DNA from: Candidatus Omnitrophota bacterium
GTDB taxonomy: Bacteria; Omnitrophota; Omnitrophia; Omnitrophales; JACROU01
Direction: 5' to 3'
Length of the DNA: 64,000 nucleotides
Assembly (NCBI GenBank): GCA_029261035.1
Contig: JAJDCD010000006.1
Span: 1 to 64,000, forward strand
This document shows, one piece after another, positions 54,949 through 63,983 of the stretch. A program made the position numbers and the translations under genes. The notes under the pieces were generated by a model that was not told the DNA's origin, did no database searches, and was given only the letters and a program-made list of their open reading frames with translations. Numbering within the stretch: position 1 is the first letter of the stretch; every line of letters begins with the position of its first letter.

Positions 54949-54981
54949 CCTTTTAAACTGGTTCTGTGAAGCCAGGAAAGG
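54949..54981 (+). promoter_or_regulatory. PyrR-binding hairpin (CNGNGA hexaloop) in the pyr leader
   Basis: The upper stem CTGGTT (54958-54963) pairs with AGCCAG (54970-54975) around the loop CTGTGA (54964-54969). This fits the CNGNGA hexaloop of PyrR-binding loops. A lower stem CCTTT/AAAGG (54949-54953 with 54977-54981) is separated by an asymmetric internal loop (TAAA against G), as in known PyrR sites. The consensus pairs are replaced by compensatory pairs. The lower 3' arm AAAGG is also the Shine-Dalgarno of the leader ORF. Confidence 0.68.
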
Positions 54982-54989
54982 TGAGGTAA

Positions 54990-55070
54990 ATGGTACAAAA
55001 TAAGAGTTTTATACAATATGGTTGTACGGATTTTAGTTTAGGGACGCCTGTTTCTCTTTATGAGGGATAG
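54990..55070 (+). CDS. Putative 26-residue pyr leader peptide
   Basis: An ATG-initiated ORF, beginning MVQNKSFIQYGCTDF, placed 8 nt after AAAGG (54977-54981). It crosses the 5' arm and loop of the downstream terminator and stops at 55068-55070 inside its 3' arm. I see no homology. The arrangement suggests that ribosomes on this ORF would prevent the terminator from forming. The ORF is short and could be chance. Confidence 0.42.
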   Translation: MVQNKSFIQYGCTDFSLGTPVSLYEG

Positions 55071-55081
55071 GCCTTTTTTTT
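55046..55081 (+). terminator. Attenuator terminator in the pyr leader
   Basis: GCCTGTTTCTC (55046-55056) pairs with GAGGGATAGGC (55062-55072) through 11 bp including G-U pairs, loop TTTAT, followed by a run of eight T (55074-55081). It lies between the promoter and pyrR, with no complete gene upstream in that transcript, so it acts as an attenuator. Confidence 0.8.
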
Positions 55082-55121
55082 GTCTGCTTATAACGAATAA
55101 CGTAGATTTTGAGGATAATTG

Positions 55122-55667
55122 ATGGAAACGGAAGTTATTAAGAAAATTTTGGATGCTGAGGGGATGGACCGGGTGATTACGCGTATTTCTCATGAGATTT
55201 TAGAGAAGAGTAAGGGAACTGAGAATCTGGTGATTGTGGGGATCGAAAGAGGTGGGGCTATTCTTGCAGAACGATTTCGCAAGAAAATTTCTCTAATAGA
55301 GAATGTAATTATTCCTAAGGGTTCGATTGATATCACTCTATATCGGGATGATATCGGGGAGGTAGGAACTCAACCTCTTATGAAAGGGACTCATTTAGAA
55401 TTTGATATATCAGGTAAGAAAGTTGTTTTGGTGGATGATGTTTTGTTTACAGGAAGAACGGTGCGTTCAGCTTTAGATGCTTTGGTGGATTTTGGTAGAC
55501 CTCAATGGGTGCGCTTAGCGGTTCTTTTAGACAGGGGGCATAGAGAGCTTCCTATTCGAGCAGATTATGTGGGTAAAAATATTCCAACAGCTTTAGAGGA
55601 AGAAGTGGTTGTTCACTTTGAAGAAAAAGATGCGATGGATGAAGTTTATGTCGCGAGGAAAAAATAG
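55122..55667 (+). CDS. pyrR: PyrR: pyr operon RNA-binding attenuation regulator / uracil phosphoribosyltransferase
   Basis: Binds UMP/UTP and the pyr leader RNA; family members also have UPRTase activity. [34 protein letters not shown] opens the PRT fold; the PRPP loop [21 protein letters not shown] is near residue 102; [20 protein letters not shown] is the PyrR signature. 181 residues, normal. I choose ATG 55122 with GAGGA upstream, not the adjacent TTG. The stop overlaps the pyrB GTG. Confidence 0.95.
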   Translation: METEVIKKILDAEGMDRVITRISHEILEKSKGTENLVIVGIERGGAILAERFRKKISLIENVIIPKGSIDITLYRDDIGEVGTQPLMKGTHLEFDISGKKVVLVDDVLFTGRTVRSALDALVDFGRPQWVRLAVLLDRGHRELPIRADYVGKNIPTALEEEVVVHFEEKDAMDEVYVARKK

Positions 55668-56653
55668 TGTTAGAAGGGAAGACAGACGTGGTTGAGGAAT
55701 TAACACCAAACAAATCAAATACACAGTGGACTAAAAAAGACTTGCTGGGTATAAAAGATTTATCTGCAGAAGAAATTGAGTTGGTTTTAGACACAGCAGC
55801 TTCATTGAGACAGGTCTCTGAGAGAAGCATTAAGAAAGTACCTACTCTTCGTGGCCGGACGGTTGTTAACTTTTTTATTGAGCCGAGTACACGAACTCGA
55901 GCATCCTTTGAGTTAGCTGAGAAACGGTTGAGTGCAGACACTTTAAATTTCTCTGGAGGTTCGAGTAGTTTAGTTAAAGGGGAAACGCTTAAAGATACGG
56001 CTAAAACAGTAGAAGCTTTACAAGTGGATTTGATTGTCATTCGGCATCCTTCTTCAGGAGCACCTCATCGTTTAAGTGAATATGTAAAACCTGGAATTAT
56101 TAATGCGGGTGATGGAATTAATGAGCATCCAACACAAGCTTTGTTAGATATGTATACACTGAGAGAGAAGAAGGGAAGACTTAAAGGTTTAAAGGTTTGT
56201 TTTATTGGAGATATTCTTCATAGCCGTGTGGCTCGTTCCAATATTTGGGGACTGACTAAGATGGGTGCTAAGGTGATGGTGGCGGGGCCAAAAATGTTGA
56301 TTCCTAAGGAGATTGAAAAAATGGGAGTCGAAGTCAGTTACGATGTCAAAAAAGCAGTTAAGGATGCGGATGCTATTAATTTACTTCGGATTCAATTAGA
56401 GCGCCAGAATGAACCGTTCTTTCCATCATTAAGAGAATATGCTCGATACTATGGTTTGAATTCGGATGTGATGAAAAATGCTAAGGAAGATGCGTTGATT
56501 ATGCATCCAGGACCAACGAACAGAGGAATCGAGTTGTCTTCAGAAGTTGCTGAAAGTAGCGGTTCTGTAATTTTAGAACAAGTAACGAATGGTTTAGCTG
56601 TTCGTATGGCTGTTTTGTATTTGCTAAGTATGTATAAGCCGGAAAATAAATAG
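55667..56653 (+). CDS. pyrB: Aspartate carbamoyltransferase catalytic subunit (GTG start)
   Basis: Condenses carbamoyl phosphate and aspartate. The carbamoyl-phosphate motif [17 protein letters not shown], the [11 protein letters not shown] motif and the C-terminal [11 protein letters not shown] are present. 328 residues; the first 25 or so are poorly conserved. GTG 55667 overlaps the pyrR stop. No pyrI is seen. Confidence 0.94.
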   Translation: MLEGKTDVVEELTPNKSNTQWTKKDLLGIKDLSAEEIELVLDTAASLRQVSERSIKKVPTLRGRTVVNFFIEPSTRTRASFELAEKRLSADTLNFSGGSSSLVKGETLKDTAKTVEALQVDLIVIRHPSSGAPHRLSEYVKPGIINAGDGINEHPTQALLDMYTLREKKGRLKGLKVCFIGDILHSRVARSNIWGLTKMGAKVMVAGPKMLIPKEIEKMGVEVSYDVKKAVKDADAINLLRIQLERQNEPFFPSLREYARYYGLNSDVMKNAKEDALIMHPGPTNRGIELSSEVAESSGSVILEQVTNGLAVRMAVLYLLSMYKPENK

Positions 56654-56666
56654 GTTGGAGTAAAAA

Positions 56667-57959
56667 ATGTCTATCTTAATAAAAAATGCACATGCTTTTG
56701 ATCCTCGAAATAATGTGGATGATATTTTGGATGTTGTTATTGATCGAGGTAAGGTGAAGCAAATAGGAAAGTCTTTAGATGTCTCTTGTGATGAAACTAT
56801 AGATGCAACAGGTAAGTATTTATTGCCGGGTTTTGTGGATTTGCATGTGCACTTTAGAGAGCCTGGGGATGAATACAAAGAAACGATTAAAACAGGAGCT
56901 ATGGCAGCTCTTCGTGGAGGGATTGTGGGTGCTGTAGCGATGCCTAACACAAGTCCTGCTACGGATAGTCAAGCTATTGTCGAATTTGTTTTAAAGCGTG
57001 CATCAGAAGCTAATTTTAACATTTTCCCTTGCGGAACCTTGTCAAAAGGGCGGGCTGGAAAAGATATTTCGGAAATGTCCGAGTTGAAAGAAGCGGGTTG
57101 TGTTGCTGTTAGTGATGATGGAAGCTATCTCAGCAATCCATTAGTTGCCCGACGGGCATTTGAATACGCTTCTTCTTTAGGGTTGATTGTCATGAGTCAT
57201 GCGGAAATTCCACAGCTTACCGTTGGTGGAGTTATGAATGAAGGTGAGACTTCTACACGTCTGGGGCTGAAAGGAAGTCCGGATATTGCAGAGTCCATGG
57301 CTGTTGCTTGTGATATTGAGCTAGCTAAATTGACAGGAGCGCACATTCATATCTGCCATATTTCTACAAAGAAAGCTTTAGAGAATTTAGTGAGAGCAAG
57401 AGAGCAAGGTGTTCACGCAACTTGCGAAGTAACGCCACATCATTTTGCTTTGACGGATACAAGAATTAAAAACTATGAGACTAACTTGAAGATGAATCCA
57501 CCCTTAAGAACAGATGAAGATAAACTGTTTATGATTGAAGGACTAAAAAAAGGGTATATCGATTGTATTGCAACAGATCATGCGCCACACTCTGAAGAAG
57601 AGAAAGATCGTGAATTTGAAAAAGCACCTGTGGGTGTTATTGGATTAGAAACGTCGTTTCCTGTAACAATGACAGAGCTCTATCACAAAGAGAAAATGTC
57701 TTTAGATCTAATCTTAGAAAAACTATCTTTAAATCCAACAAAGATGTTGGGGCTTCTAGATTTTAATGAAATTAAAGAGGGAAGTAAGGCGAACTTTGCA
57801 CTTGTTGATTTAGATGAAAAGTGGGTGGTTGCCGAAGACTTATTTTATTCTAAGTCGAGAAACTCGAGCTTTCTTGGCAAAGAAGTGCAAGGAAATGTTG
57901 TTGCAACGGTATGTAATGGAAAATTATATCAATGGGCTAAAGAGTTGGTCAAAGAATAG
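56667..57959 (+). CDS. pyrC: Dihydroorotase
   Basis: Zinc amidohydrolase cyclising carbamoyl aspartate. Class I pattern: LPGFVDLHVHFREPGDEYKETIKTGAMAALRGG, GAVAMPNTSPATDS, HICHISTKKAL, CEVTPHHFAL, and ATDHAPHSEEEK with the metal His/Asp. 430 residues, normal for class I. It follows pyrB by 13 nt. Confidence 0.95.
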   Translation: MSILIKNAHAFDPRNNVDDILDVVIDRGKVKQIGKSLDVSCDETIDATGKYLLPGFVDLHVHFREPGDEYKETIKTGAMAALRGGIVGAVAMPNTSPATDSQAIVEFVLKRASEANFNIFPCGTLSKGRAGKDISEMSELKEAGCVAVSDDGSYLSNPLVARRAFEYASSLGLIVMSHAEIPQLTVGGVMNEGETSTRLGLKGSPDIAESMAVACDIELAKLTGAHIHICHISTKKALENLVRAREQGVHATCEVTPHHFALTDTRIKNYETNLKMNPPLRTDEDKLFMIEGLKKGYIDCIATDHAPHSEEEKDREFEKAPVGVIGLETSFPVTMTELYHKEKMSLDLILEKLSLNPTKMLGLLDFNEIKEGSKANFALVDLDEKWVVAEDLFYSKSRNSSFLGKEVQGNVVATVCNGKLYQWAKELVKE

Positions 57960-58023
57960 AAATTGGTAGTTTTGATCAAATTTTAGAAATCACTGTTTGA
58001 AAATGATTAGAAAGGGTCTTGTA

Positions 58024-59169
58024 ATGAAACGAGCAATGTTAGTACTTGAAGATGGGTTGGTTTTTGAAGGAGAATCCTTTGGTGCTGAAGGGGAAGTCTT
58101 TGGGGAAGTTGTTTTTAACACTTCGATGGTAGGTTACCAAGAAATTTTAACGGACCCTTCTTACAAGCGTCAAATTGTTGTGATGACTTATCCTTTGATT
58201 GGAAACTATGGAGTTAATTATGATGATGTGGAGTCTTCTATTCCTCAGGTTGAGGGTTTTGTGATTAAAGAGCTTAGCCCTGTGGTTAGTAATTATCGCT
58301 CTAAACAATCGTTAGGGGAGTATTTGTATGACAATGCTGTCCCTGGAATTCAAGGAATTGACACTCGGAAATTAGTAACCCATTTAAGAGATAATGGGGT
58401 TAAGCGAGGGGTTATATCAACCATAGATTTAGATGCGGATAGTTTATTGCAAAAAGTTATTAACTCGCCTGAAATGACAGGGAGAGATTTGGTTAAAGAA
58501 GTTACAACATTTGAGTCTTATCAGTTTGATGAGACCTTGCTGCCGGAATTTACCTGGCCTCTTCTAGAGCTGAAAAAAAGAGAGGTTTTTAATATTGTTT
58601 GTATCGACTCTGGGATAAAGAGAAATATCTTAAGAAAATTAAACCAACATGGTTTTAAAGTTACTGTAGTTTCTGCAACAGATACTTACGAAGATATTAT
58701 GTCTAAAAATCCAGATGGTGTGTTTCTATCAAATGGTCCAGGGGACCCAGCTGCTTGTGATTACCTTGTTGAAACGGTTAAGCAACTTATAGGAAAAGTT
58801 CCGATTTTTGGTATTTGTTTAGGGCATCAAATACTTGCTTTGGCTTTAGGGGGGCAAACTTACAAACTGAAATTTGGTCATCGGGGAGCAAATCATCCTG
58901 TCATGGATTTAGAAACAAGAAAAGTTGAAATCACTGCTCAAAATCATGGTTTTTGTGTGGATGTTGATTCTCTTGATAGCAAAGATATCGAAGTGACGCA
59001 TATTAATTTGAATGACAAAACTTGTGAGGGTTTTCGACATAAACGACACCCTCTTTTTTCGGTTCAATATCACCCAGAAAGTTCTCCAGGACCTCACGAT
59101 AGTGATTATTTATTTGAACGTTTTCATCAACTGATTAAAAACAATCAAGCATCAGGACAAAAAGTTTAA
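58024..59169 (+). CDS. carA: Carbamoyl-phosphate synthase small subunit
   Basis: Glutaminase subunit. AMLVLEDGLVFEGESFGAEG and VFNTSMVGYQEILTDPSY lead; the glutamine amidotransferase domain has GPGDPAACDYL, catalytic Cys in GICLGHQILALALGG, and His/Glu in QYHPESSPGPHDSDYLF. I choose ATG 58024 with AAAGGG upstream (381 residues); earlier in-frame starts at 57997 (TTG) and 58003 are less likely. Confidence 0.95.
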   Translation: MKRAMLVLEDGLVFEGESFGAEGEVFGEVVFNTSMVGYQEILTDPSYKRQIVVMTYPLIGNYGVNYDDVESSIPQVEGFVIKELSPVVSNYRSKQSLGEYLYDNAVPGIQGIDTRKLVTHLRDNGVKRGVISTIDLDADSLLQKVINSPEMTGRDLVKEVTTFESYQFDETLLPEFTWPLLELKKREVFNIVCIDSGIKRNILRKLNQHGFKVTVVSATDTYEDIMSKNPDGVFLSNGPGDPAACDYLVETVKQLIGKVPIFGICLGHQILALALGGQTYKLKFGHRGANHPVMDLETRKVEITAQNHGFCVDVDSLDSKDIEVTHINLNDKTCEGFRHKRHPLFSVQYHPESSPGPHDSDYLFERFHQLIKNNQASGQKV

Positions 59170-59211
59170 TTTCTATCTGATAGCTGTAAGCTTTAATAAA
59201 GGATATGACCA

Positions 59212-62200
59212 ATGCCTAAAAGAACAGACATAAAAAAAATACTTATTATTGGGTCGGGCCCCATTATTATTGGGCAAGGTTGCGAATTTGATTATTCGGG
59301 GACGCAAGCTTGTAAGGCTTTGAAGGAAGATGGTTATGAAATTGTTTTGATTAATTCAAACCCTGCAACGATTATGACTGATCCAAATATTGCGGATCAA
59401 ACCTATATAGAGCCTGTGACTGTTGAATTTTTAGAGAAAGTGATCGAAAAAGAACGTCCTCAAGCTTGTTTGCCTACGATGGGTGGTCAAACGGGTTTAA
59501 ACATTGCCATTGAAGCATGTGATAAAGGGATTTTTGAAAAGTATGGCGTAGAACTTATTGGTGCTGATTATAACGCGATCAAAAAGGCGGAGAATCGAGA
59601 AGAATTTAAAGCCGCTATGAAGAAAATTGGTCTTGATTTGCCTCAAAGTGATTTTGCATACACGGTTGAAGAAGCCGAGGCTGTTGCGGACAAACTTGGT
59701 TATCCAATTGTGGTGAGGCCTAGTTTTACATTAGCGGGTTCTGGAAGTGGTATTTGTTTTAATCGGGATGAGCTGCTTAAAGTAGCGCGTCTCGGTTTGG
59801 AATACAGTATAACCACAGAAGTTTTAATTGAAGAATCGGTTATTGGTTGGAAAGAGTATGAGTTTGAAGTAATGCGGGACACGAAAGATAATGTGGTGAT
59901 TATTTGTTCTATTGAAAATTTAGATCCAATGGGAGTGCATACAGGGGATTCTATAACGGTGGCACCTGCGCAGACTTTAACGGATAAAGAGTATCAAAGA
60001 ATGAGGGATGCTTCTCTTGCTGTTATCCGAGAAATTGGGGTAGATACTGGAGGGTCAAATGTTCAGTTTGCTGTAAATCCTAAAGATGGACGTATGGTGG
60101 TAATTGAGATGAATCCGAGAGTCTCTCGTTCAAGTGCATTAGCGTCAAAGGCTACAGGATTTCCAATTGCTAAGTTTGCTGCCAAGCTAGCTGTGGGATA
60201 TTCACTGGATGAAATTTCTAATGACATTACTCGTTATACTCCAGCTTCTTTTGAACCATCCATTGATTACTGCGTTGTTAAAATTCCGAGATTTGCTTTT
60301 GAGAAATTTGAGGGAGTGGATGATACTCTTTCGACCCAAATGAAATCTGTAGGAGAAGCGATGTCCATAGGGAGGACATTTAAAGAGGCCTTTCAAAAAG
60401 GATTGCGCAGTTTGGAAATTAAACGTTTTGGGTTTGGAGGTGACGGTTATGATGAATTCTTTGGTGAAAAGCTTAATACAAAAGAAAAGTTAGTTCAATT
60501 TATTCAGAAAGCTAAAACCGATGAACATATTAAAGAAAAGATAATGCATTATATTTCTAAGCCAAAGGCAGATAGGCTTTTTTATTTGAAGTTTGCTTTT
60601 TATGCGGGTTTTACTTCAGAAGAAATAAATAAAGTTTGTTTTATAGATCTGTGGTTTTTAGAGAATATGCGTCAGATTGTTGATTTGGAAATGGAATTAC
60701 TTCATATTTCTGAAACGAAGCATGATTCAAGTTCTAGAGTTGTTTTGGGAAATCAAAGTGCTCTAAAAAATATAGATCTCTACTTATTGCGAAAAGCGAA
60801 ACAGTATGGGTTTTCTGATAAACAATTAGCCTTTTATTTTGATACAACAGAATCAAAAGTAAGAAAGTTTCGCGAAAAAAGCAATGTAACACCCGTATAT
60901 AAGCTTGTGGATACTTGTGCTGCTGAATTTAAAGCATATACACCTTATTTTTACTCAACGTATGAAGATGAACATGATGTAACACCGACACAGAACAAGA
61001 AAATTATGATTCTGGGTGGAGGGCCGAACCGTATTGGTCAGGGTATTGAATTTGACTATTGTTGTGTTCAAGCAGCGTTTGCTTTTAAAGAAATGGGTTT
61101 TGAAACAATTATGGTGAACTCGAACCCAGAAACTGTGAGTACCGATTATGATACATCAGACAAACTTTATTTCGAGCCATTAACCTTTGAGGATGTTCTT
61201 AATATTGTGCAGTTTGAAAAACCTCTGGGTGTGATCGTTCAATTAGGAGGTCAGACACCTTTAAATATCAGCAATGAACTAGAAAAAAATGGAGTTAAGA
61301 TTCTAGGAACTTCGGTAGCCTCTATTGATATGGCTGAAGATAGAAATAAGTTTAAGAAGTTACTCCATCGCATTAATTTAAAACAGCCAGCAAATGATAT
61401 TGTGTATACAGAAAAGGAGGCAATAAGAGCAGCCAATGAAATTGGATATCCCGTAGTTGTCCGACCTTCCTATGTTTTGGGTGGGCGAGCTATGGAAATT
61501 GCTTATGATGAAGACTTCTTGGTAAAGTATATGAAAACAGCCGTAAGTTTGAGTGATGAGCAACCTGTTTTAATTGATAAGTTTTTAGAAAATGCTTCTG
61601 AGGTTGATGTGGATATGATAGCTGATGGAACTATAGGTGTTGTTGGCGGAATTATGGAGCACGTTGAAGAGGCTGGGATTCATTCTGGGGACAGTGCTTG
61701 TGTGATTCCTCCTTACTCTTTATCTCCAGCCATTAAAAGTGAATTGAGAGATAAGACAGAGCAGTTAGCAAAAGAACTTAAAGTTAAAGGGTTGATGAAT
61801 GTTCAGTATGCCATTCAGAATGATGATATCTATTGTTTAGAAGTAAACCCTCGCGCGAGCCGAACTATTCCTTTTGTAAGTAAAGCAATAGGGGTTCCTC
61901 TTGCTAAATTGGCAGCAAAAGTTATGGCGGGAGCAAAACTTAAGGAGCTAGGTTTTGAAGAGCAAGTTCATCCAAAACATTTTTCTGTGAAAGAATCTGT
62001 GTTTCCATTTATTAAGTTTCCAGGGGTTGATATTATTTTGTCTCCAGAAATGAAGTCGACGGGAGAAGTGATGGGGATTGATGAAGATTTTGGAAGCGCA
62101 TTTTACAAATCACAGGATGCGGCTTCTGCTCAGTTGCCATCCAGCGGAACCGTATTTGTCAGTGTGAAGGACTCGGATAAATCTCGTATTCTACCGATTG

Positions 62201-62571
62201 CAAAAAGACTTCATGAAATGGGTTTTAATATTATTTCTACTAAAGGAACAGCGTCCTTTTTATCCGAAGCGAATGTGCCTGTAGAACCTGTTTTGAAGAT
62301 AGCAGAAGGGCGACCTAATATTGCGGATTTTATTAGAAACAGTACAGTTAATTTAATTATTAATACACCGAATGGAAAAGGTCCTATGTTGGACGAGGCT
62401 AAAATTCGTTCTTTGGCTGTTTCTTTTCAGGTGCCTTGTATTACAACAGTTCAAGCTGCAGAATGTGCTGTTATGGGAATTAAAGCAAAGCAAGAAAAGG
62501 GATTTAAAGTACAGAGTTTGCAAGAGTATCATTTGAATAAGAACGCTGAAAAGGCGTCTATTTCCTTATAA
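59212..62571 (+). CDS. carB: Carbamoyl-phosphate synthase large subunit
   Basis: ATP-dependent synthesis of carbamoyl phosphate from ammonia and bicarbonate. The two homologous halves start with [33 protein letters not shown] and [36 protein letters not shown]-grasp segments include [12 protein letters not shown] and [12 protein letters not shown]. The C-terminal allosteric domain begins near residue 975 ([27 protein letters not shown]). 1,119 residues, slightly longer than the usual 1,070. Single continuous frame. Confidence 0.96.
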   Translation: MPKRTDIKKILIIGSGPIIIGQGCEFDYSGTQACKALKEDGYEIVLINSNPATIMTDPNIADQTYIEPVTVEFLEKVIEKERPQACLPTMGGQTGLNIAIEACDKGIFEKYGVELIGADYNAIKKAENREEFKAAMKKIGLDLPQSDFAYTVEEAEAVADKLGYPIVVRPSFTLAGSGSGICFNRDELLKVARLGLEYSITTEVLIEESVIGWKEYEFEVMRDTKDNVVIICSIENLDPMGVHTGDSITVAPAQTLTDKEYQRMRDASLAVIREIGVDTGGSNVQFAVNPKDGRMVVIEMNPRVSRSSALASKATGFPIAKFAAKLAVGYSLDEISNDITRYTPASFEPSIDYCVVKIPRFAFEKFEGVDDTLSTQMKSVGEAMSIGRTFKEAFQKGLRSLEIKRFGFGGDGYDEFFGEKLNTKEKLVQFIQKAKTDEHIKEKIMHYISKPKADRLFYLKFAFYAGFTSEEINKVCFIDLWFLENMRQIVDLEMELLHISETKHDSSSRVVLGNQSALKNIDLYLLRKAKQYGFSDKQLAFYFDTTESKVRKFREKSNVTPVYKLVDTCAAEFKAYTPYFYSTYEDEHDVTPTQNKKIMILGGGPNRIGQGIEFDYCCVQAAFAFKEMGFETIMVNSNPETVSTDYDTSDKLYFEPLTFEDVLNIVQFEKPLGVIVQLGGQTPLNISNELEKNGVKILGTSVASIDMAEDRNKFKKLLHRINLKQPANDIVYTEKEAIRAANEIGYPVVVRPSYVLGGRAMEIAYDEDFLVKYMKTAVSLSDEQPVLIDKFLENASEVDVDMIADGTIGVVGGIMEHVEEAGIHSGDSACVIPPYSLSPAIKSELRDKTEQLAKELKVKGLMNVQYAIQNDDIYCLEVNPRASRTIPFVSKAIGVPLAKLAAKVMAGAKLKELGFEEQVHPKHFSVKESVFPFIKFPGVDIILSPEMKSTGEVMGIDEDFGSAFYKSQDAASAQLPSSGTVFVSVKDSDKSRILPIAKRLHEMGFNIISTKGTASFLSEANVPVEPVLKIAEGRPNIADFIRNSTVNLIINTPNGKGPMLDEAKIRSLAVSFQVPCITTVQAAECAVMGIKAKQEKGFKVQSLQEYHLNKNAEKASISL

Positions 62572-62599
62572 GTACTATAGATATAAAGAGCTGTTTGTA

Positions 62600-62634
62600 A
62601 TTTAGGTAAAGTATGGTAGTCTTCCTAAATCTTT
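62600..62634 (+). terminator. Weak terminator-like hairpin after carB
   Basis: ATTTAGG (62600-62606) pairs with CCTAAAT (62624-62630), loop 17 nt, followed by CTTTT. A possible partial terminator between carB and the DUF962 gene. Confidence 0.35.
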
Positions 62635-62655
62635 TCTATAGAGGGGTGAGAATTA

Positions 62656-63021
62656 ATGAAACTAGTAGATGATTTTAATACATTTTGGCCTAAGTACATA
62701 GTAGAGCATCAGGATAAAAATAATAGAAGAATGCATTTTGTTGCTTCTTTATTAGGGCTCTCTCTGGCTATTGTCTTTTTGCTGACAATGAAGATCAGTA
62801 TCGCATTATTGGCTCTTGTGCTTTCTTATGGATTTGCATGGGCTGGGCATTTTATATTTGAGAAAAACAAGCCGCTCACTTGGAAAAACCCCTTACTTTC
62901 TTTAATGGCAGACTATCGTTTGTTCTTTGTTATGATCGTGGGAGATTTTAATGAGGAGCTGAATAAGTTTAAAGTTGTAGAAACGGTAGAAGAAAAAGAA
63001 GAAGAACTCGTCGAAGTTTAA
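62656..63021 (+). CDS. DUF962/Mpo1-like small membrane protein
   Basis: A 121-residue membrane protein with the DUF962 pattern: VEHQDKNNRRMHFVASLLGL, a TM segment (LAIVFLLTMKISIALLALVLSYGFAW), then AGHFIFEKNKPLTWKNPLLSLMADYRLFF. The conserved histidines are in EHQDK, MHF and GHF. Eukaryotic Mpo1 is an alpha-oxidation dioxygenase for 2-hydroxy fatty acids; bacterial function is unknown. A Glu-rich tail ends it. GAGGGG upstream of ATG 62656. It is embedded in the pyr operon without a known reason. Confidence 0.84.
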   Translation: MKLVDDFNTFWPKYIVEHQDKNNRRMHFVASLLGLSLAIVFLLTMKISIALLALVLSYGFAWAGHFIFEKNKPLTWKNPLLSLMADYRLFFVMIVGDFNEELNKFKVVETVEEKEEELVEV

Positions 63022-63045
63022 TCCTTACAAAAAACAAGGGAAGCA

Positions 63046-63828
63046 ATGTTTGATTTATTGGTTAAGGTCAAAGACAATAAAAAAATATCTCCAGATTTAT
63101 GGGTGCTTAGCTTTGATTCGGAAAAGCTAGCTCAAACAATTGTTCCTGGTCAATTTTTAGAATTTAAAGTTAGAAACTCTACAGATCCTTTCTTAAGACG
63201 TCCTTTCAGTGTTTATAAGATTAAAAATAATACCATCGAGATTTTGTATGAAGTTGTGGGTGAGGGAACTCACCTTATGTCTGAATTGCAACCCGGCGAC
63301 ACGTTTTTATCTTTAGGGCCTCTGGGGACCACATTTACTCCACAAAAAAATAAAAAAGTTATTATGGTCGGTGGTGGTGTGGGGGCTGCTCCGTTGGTGT
63401 TTTTAGCGCAAAAACAGGACTTTGATTCGATGATGTTGGGTTTTCGAGGAGAGTCTGCTGTTCTCCCATTGTCGGAAGCGATTGGAGACGATAATAAGTG
63501 GGTCTATGCAACGAATGATGGGTCCGTAGGTCACAAAGGGTTTATCACACAACCCTTGGAAGAACTATTTAAACAAGAAGATTCTCCTGAAAATTTGTTT
63601 ATTTATTCTTGTGGCCCTAACCCCATGTTGTTAGAAGTAGCACGTATATGCCAACAGTACGGAGTGGATGGAGAAGTTTCTTTAGAAGAACGTATGGGCT
63701 GTGGTGTTGGAGCTTGTTTAGGGTGTGCTGTGTTAACAAAGTCAAAAGGGTATGTACCATCCTGTAAATATGGGCCTGTTTTTAATATTCAAGATTTAGA
63801 ATTAGATGAATTGAAGAATAGCGGATAG
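63046..63828 (+). CDS. pyrK: Dihydroorotate dehydrogenase electron transfer subunit
   Basis: Carries electrons from PyrD to NAD+ using FAD and a 2Fe-2S cluster. FLRRPFSVYKI binds FAD, VGGGVGAAPLVFLAQ is the NAD-binding glycine loop, and ERMGCGVGACLGCAVLTKSKGYVPSCKYGPVF holds four cluster cysteines near residues 218-240. 260 residues, normal. Its last three codons run into the adjacent repeat element. Confidence 0.93.
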   Translation: MFDLLVKVKDNKKISPDLWVLSFDSEKLAQTIVPGQFLEFKVRNSTDPFLRRPFSVYKIKNNTIEILYEVVGEGTHLMSELQPGDTFLSLGPLGTTFTPQKNKKVIMVGGGVGAAPLVFLAQKQDFDSMMLGFRGESAVLPLSEAIGDDNKWVYATNDGSVGHKGFITQPLEELFKQEDSPENLFIYSCGPNPMLLEVARICQQYGVDGEVSLEERMGCGVGACLGCAVLTKSKGYVPSCKYGPVFNIQDLELDELKNSG

Positions 63829-63964
63829 CGTGGAGCGTGGAGCGGATAGAGCAAACCACCCACATCCTAACCTTCTACCTCCACCGGAGGGAGAAGGAAT
63901 AGAGAGTTTGACATGGAATAAAAACAAAGGAACCCTATTCGCTAAACGCTCTACGCTCCACGCT
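63822..63964. repeat. Palindromic repeat element between pyrK and the next gene
   Basis: An 18-nt arm AGCGTGGAGCGTGGAGCG (63827-63844) has an inverted copy with one mismatch, CGCTCTACGCTCCACGCT (63947-63964). The left side also has direct copies of AGCGGATAG (63820-63828 and 63841-63849). Between the arms lies a nested hairpin (CCTTCT-A-CCTCC against GGAGG-G-AGAAGG, 63871-63897). About 140 nt, MITE/REP-like. No ORF of note inside. Confidence 0.65.
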
Positions 63965-63983
63965 AATAAACATAGGAATTAAT

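Larger units (their letters stand above)
54770..55121 (+). other. Intergenic regulatory region: terminators then pyr leader
   Basis: This 352-nt gap has two parts. The first (to about 54880) holds two hairpins that end the msbA transcript. The second (54896-55121) is the pyr operon promoter and leader, with a PyrR-type hairpin, a short ORF and a terminator. Each is listed separately. Confidence 0.8.

Noticed and set aside
54958-54980. GAAGCCAGGA in the pyr leader resembles the B12 box of cobalamin riboswitches
   Set aside because: No other cobalamin riboswitch core element is present, and the transcript would start only about 20 nt upstream of the stem. The CNGNGA hairpin next to pyrR explains it better.
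55552-56040. 162-codon ORF on the minus strand over pyrR-pyrB
   Set aside because: Shadow of the two well-supported forward genes; no recognisable domain.
59212-62571. Internal repeats of carB taken as a tandem duplication
   Set aside because: The two similar halves are the normal ancient duplication within CarB.
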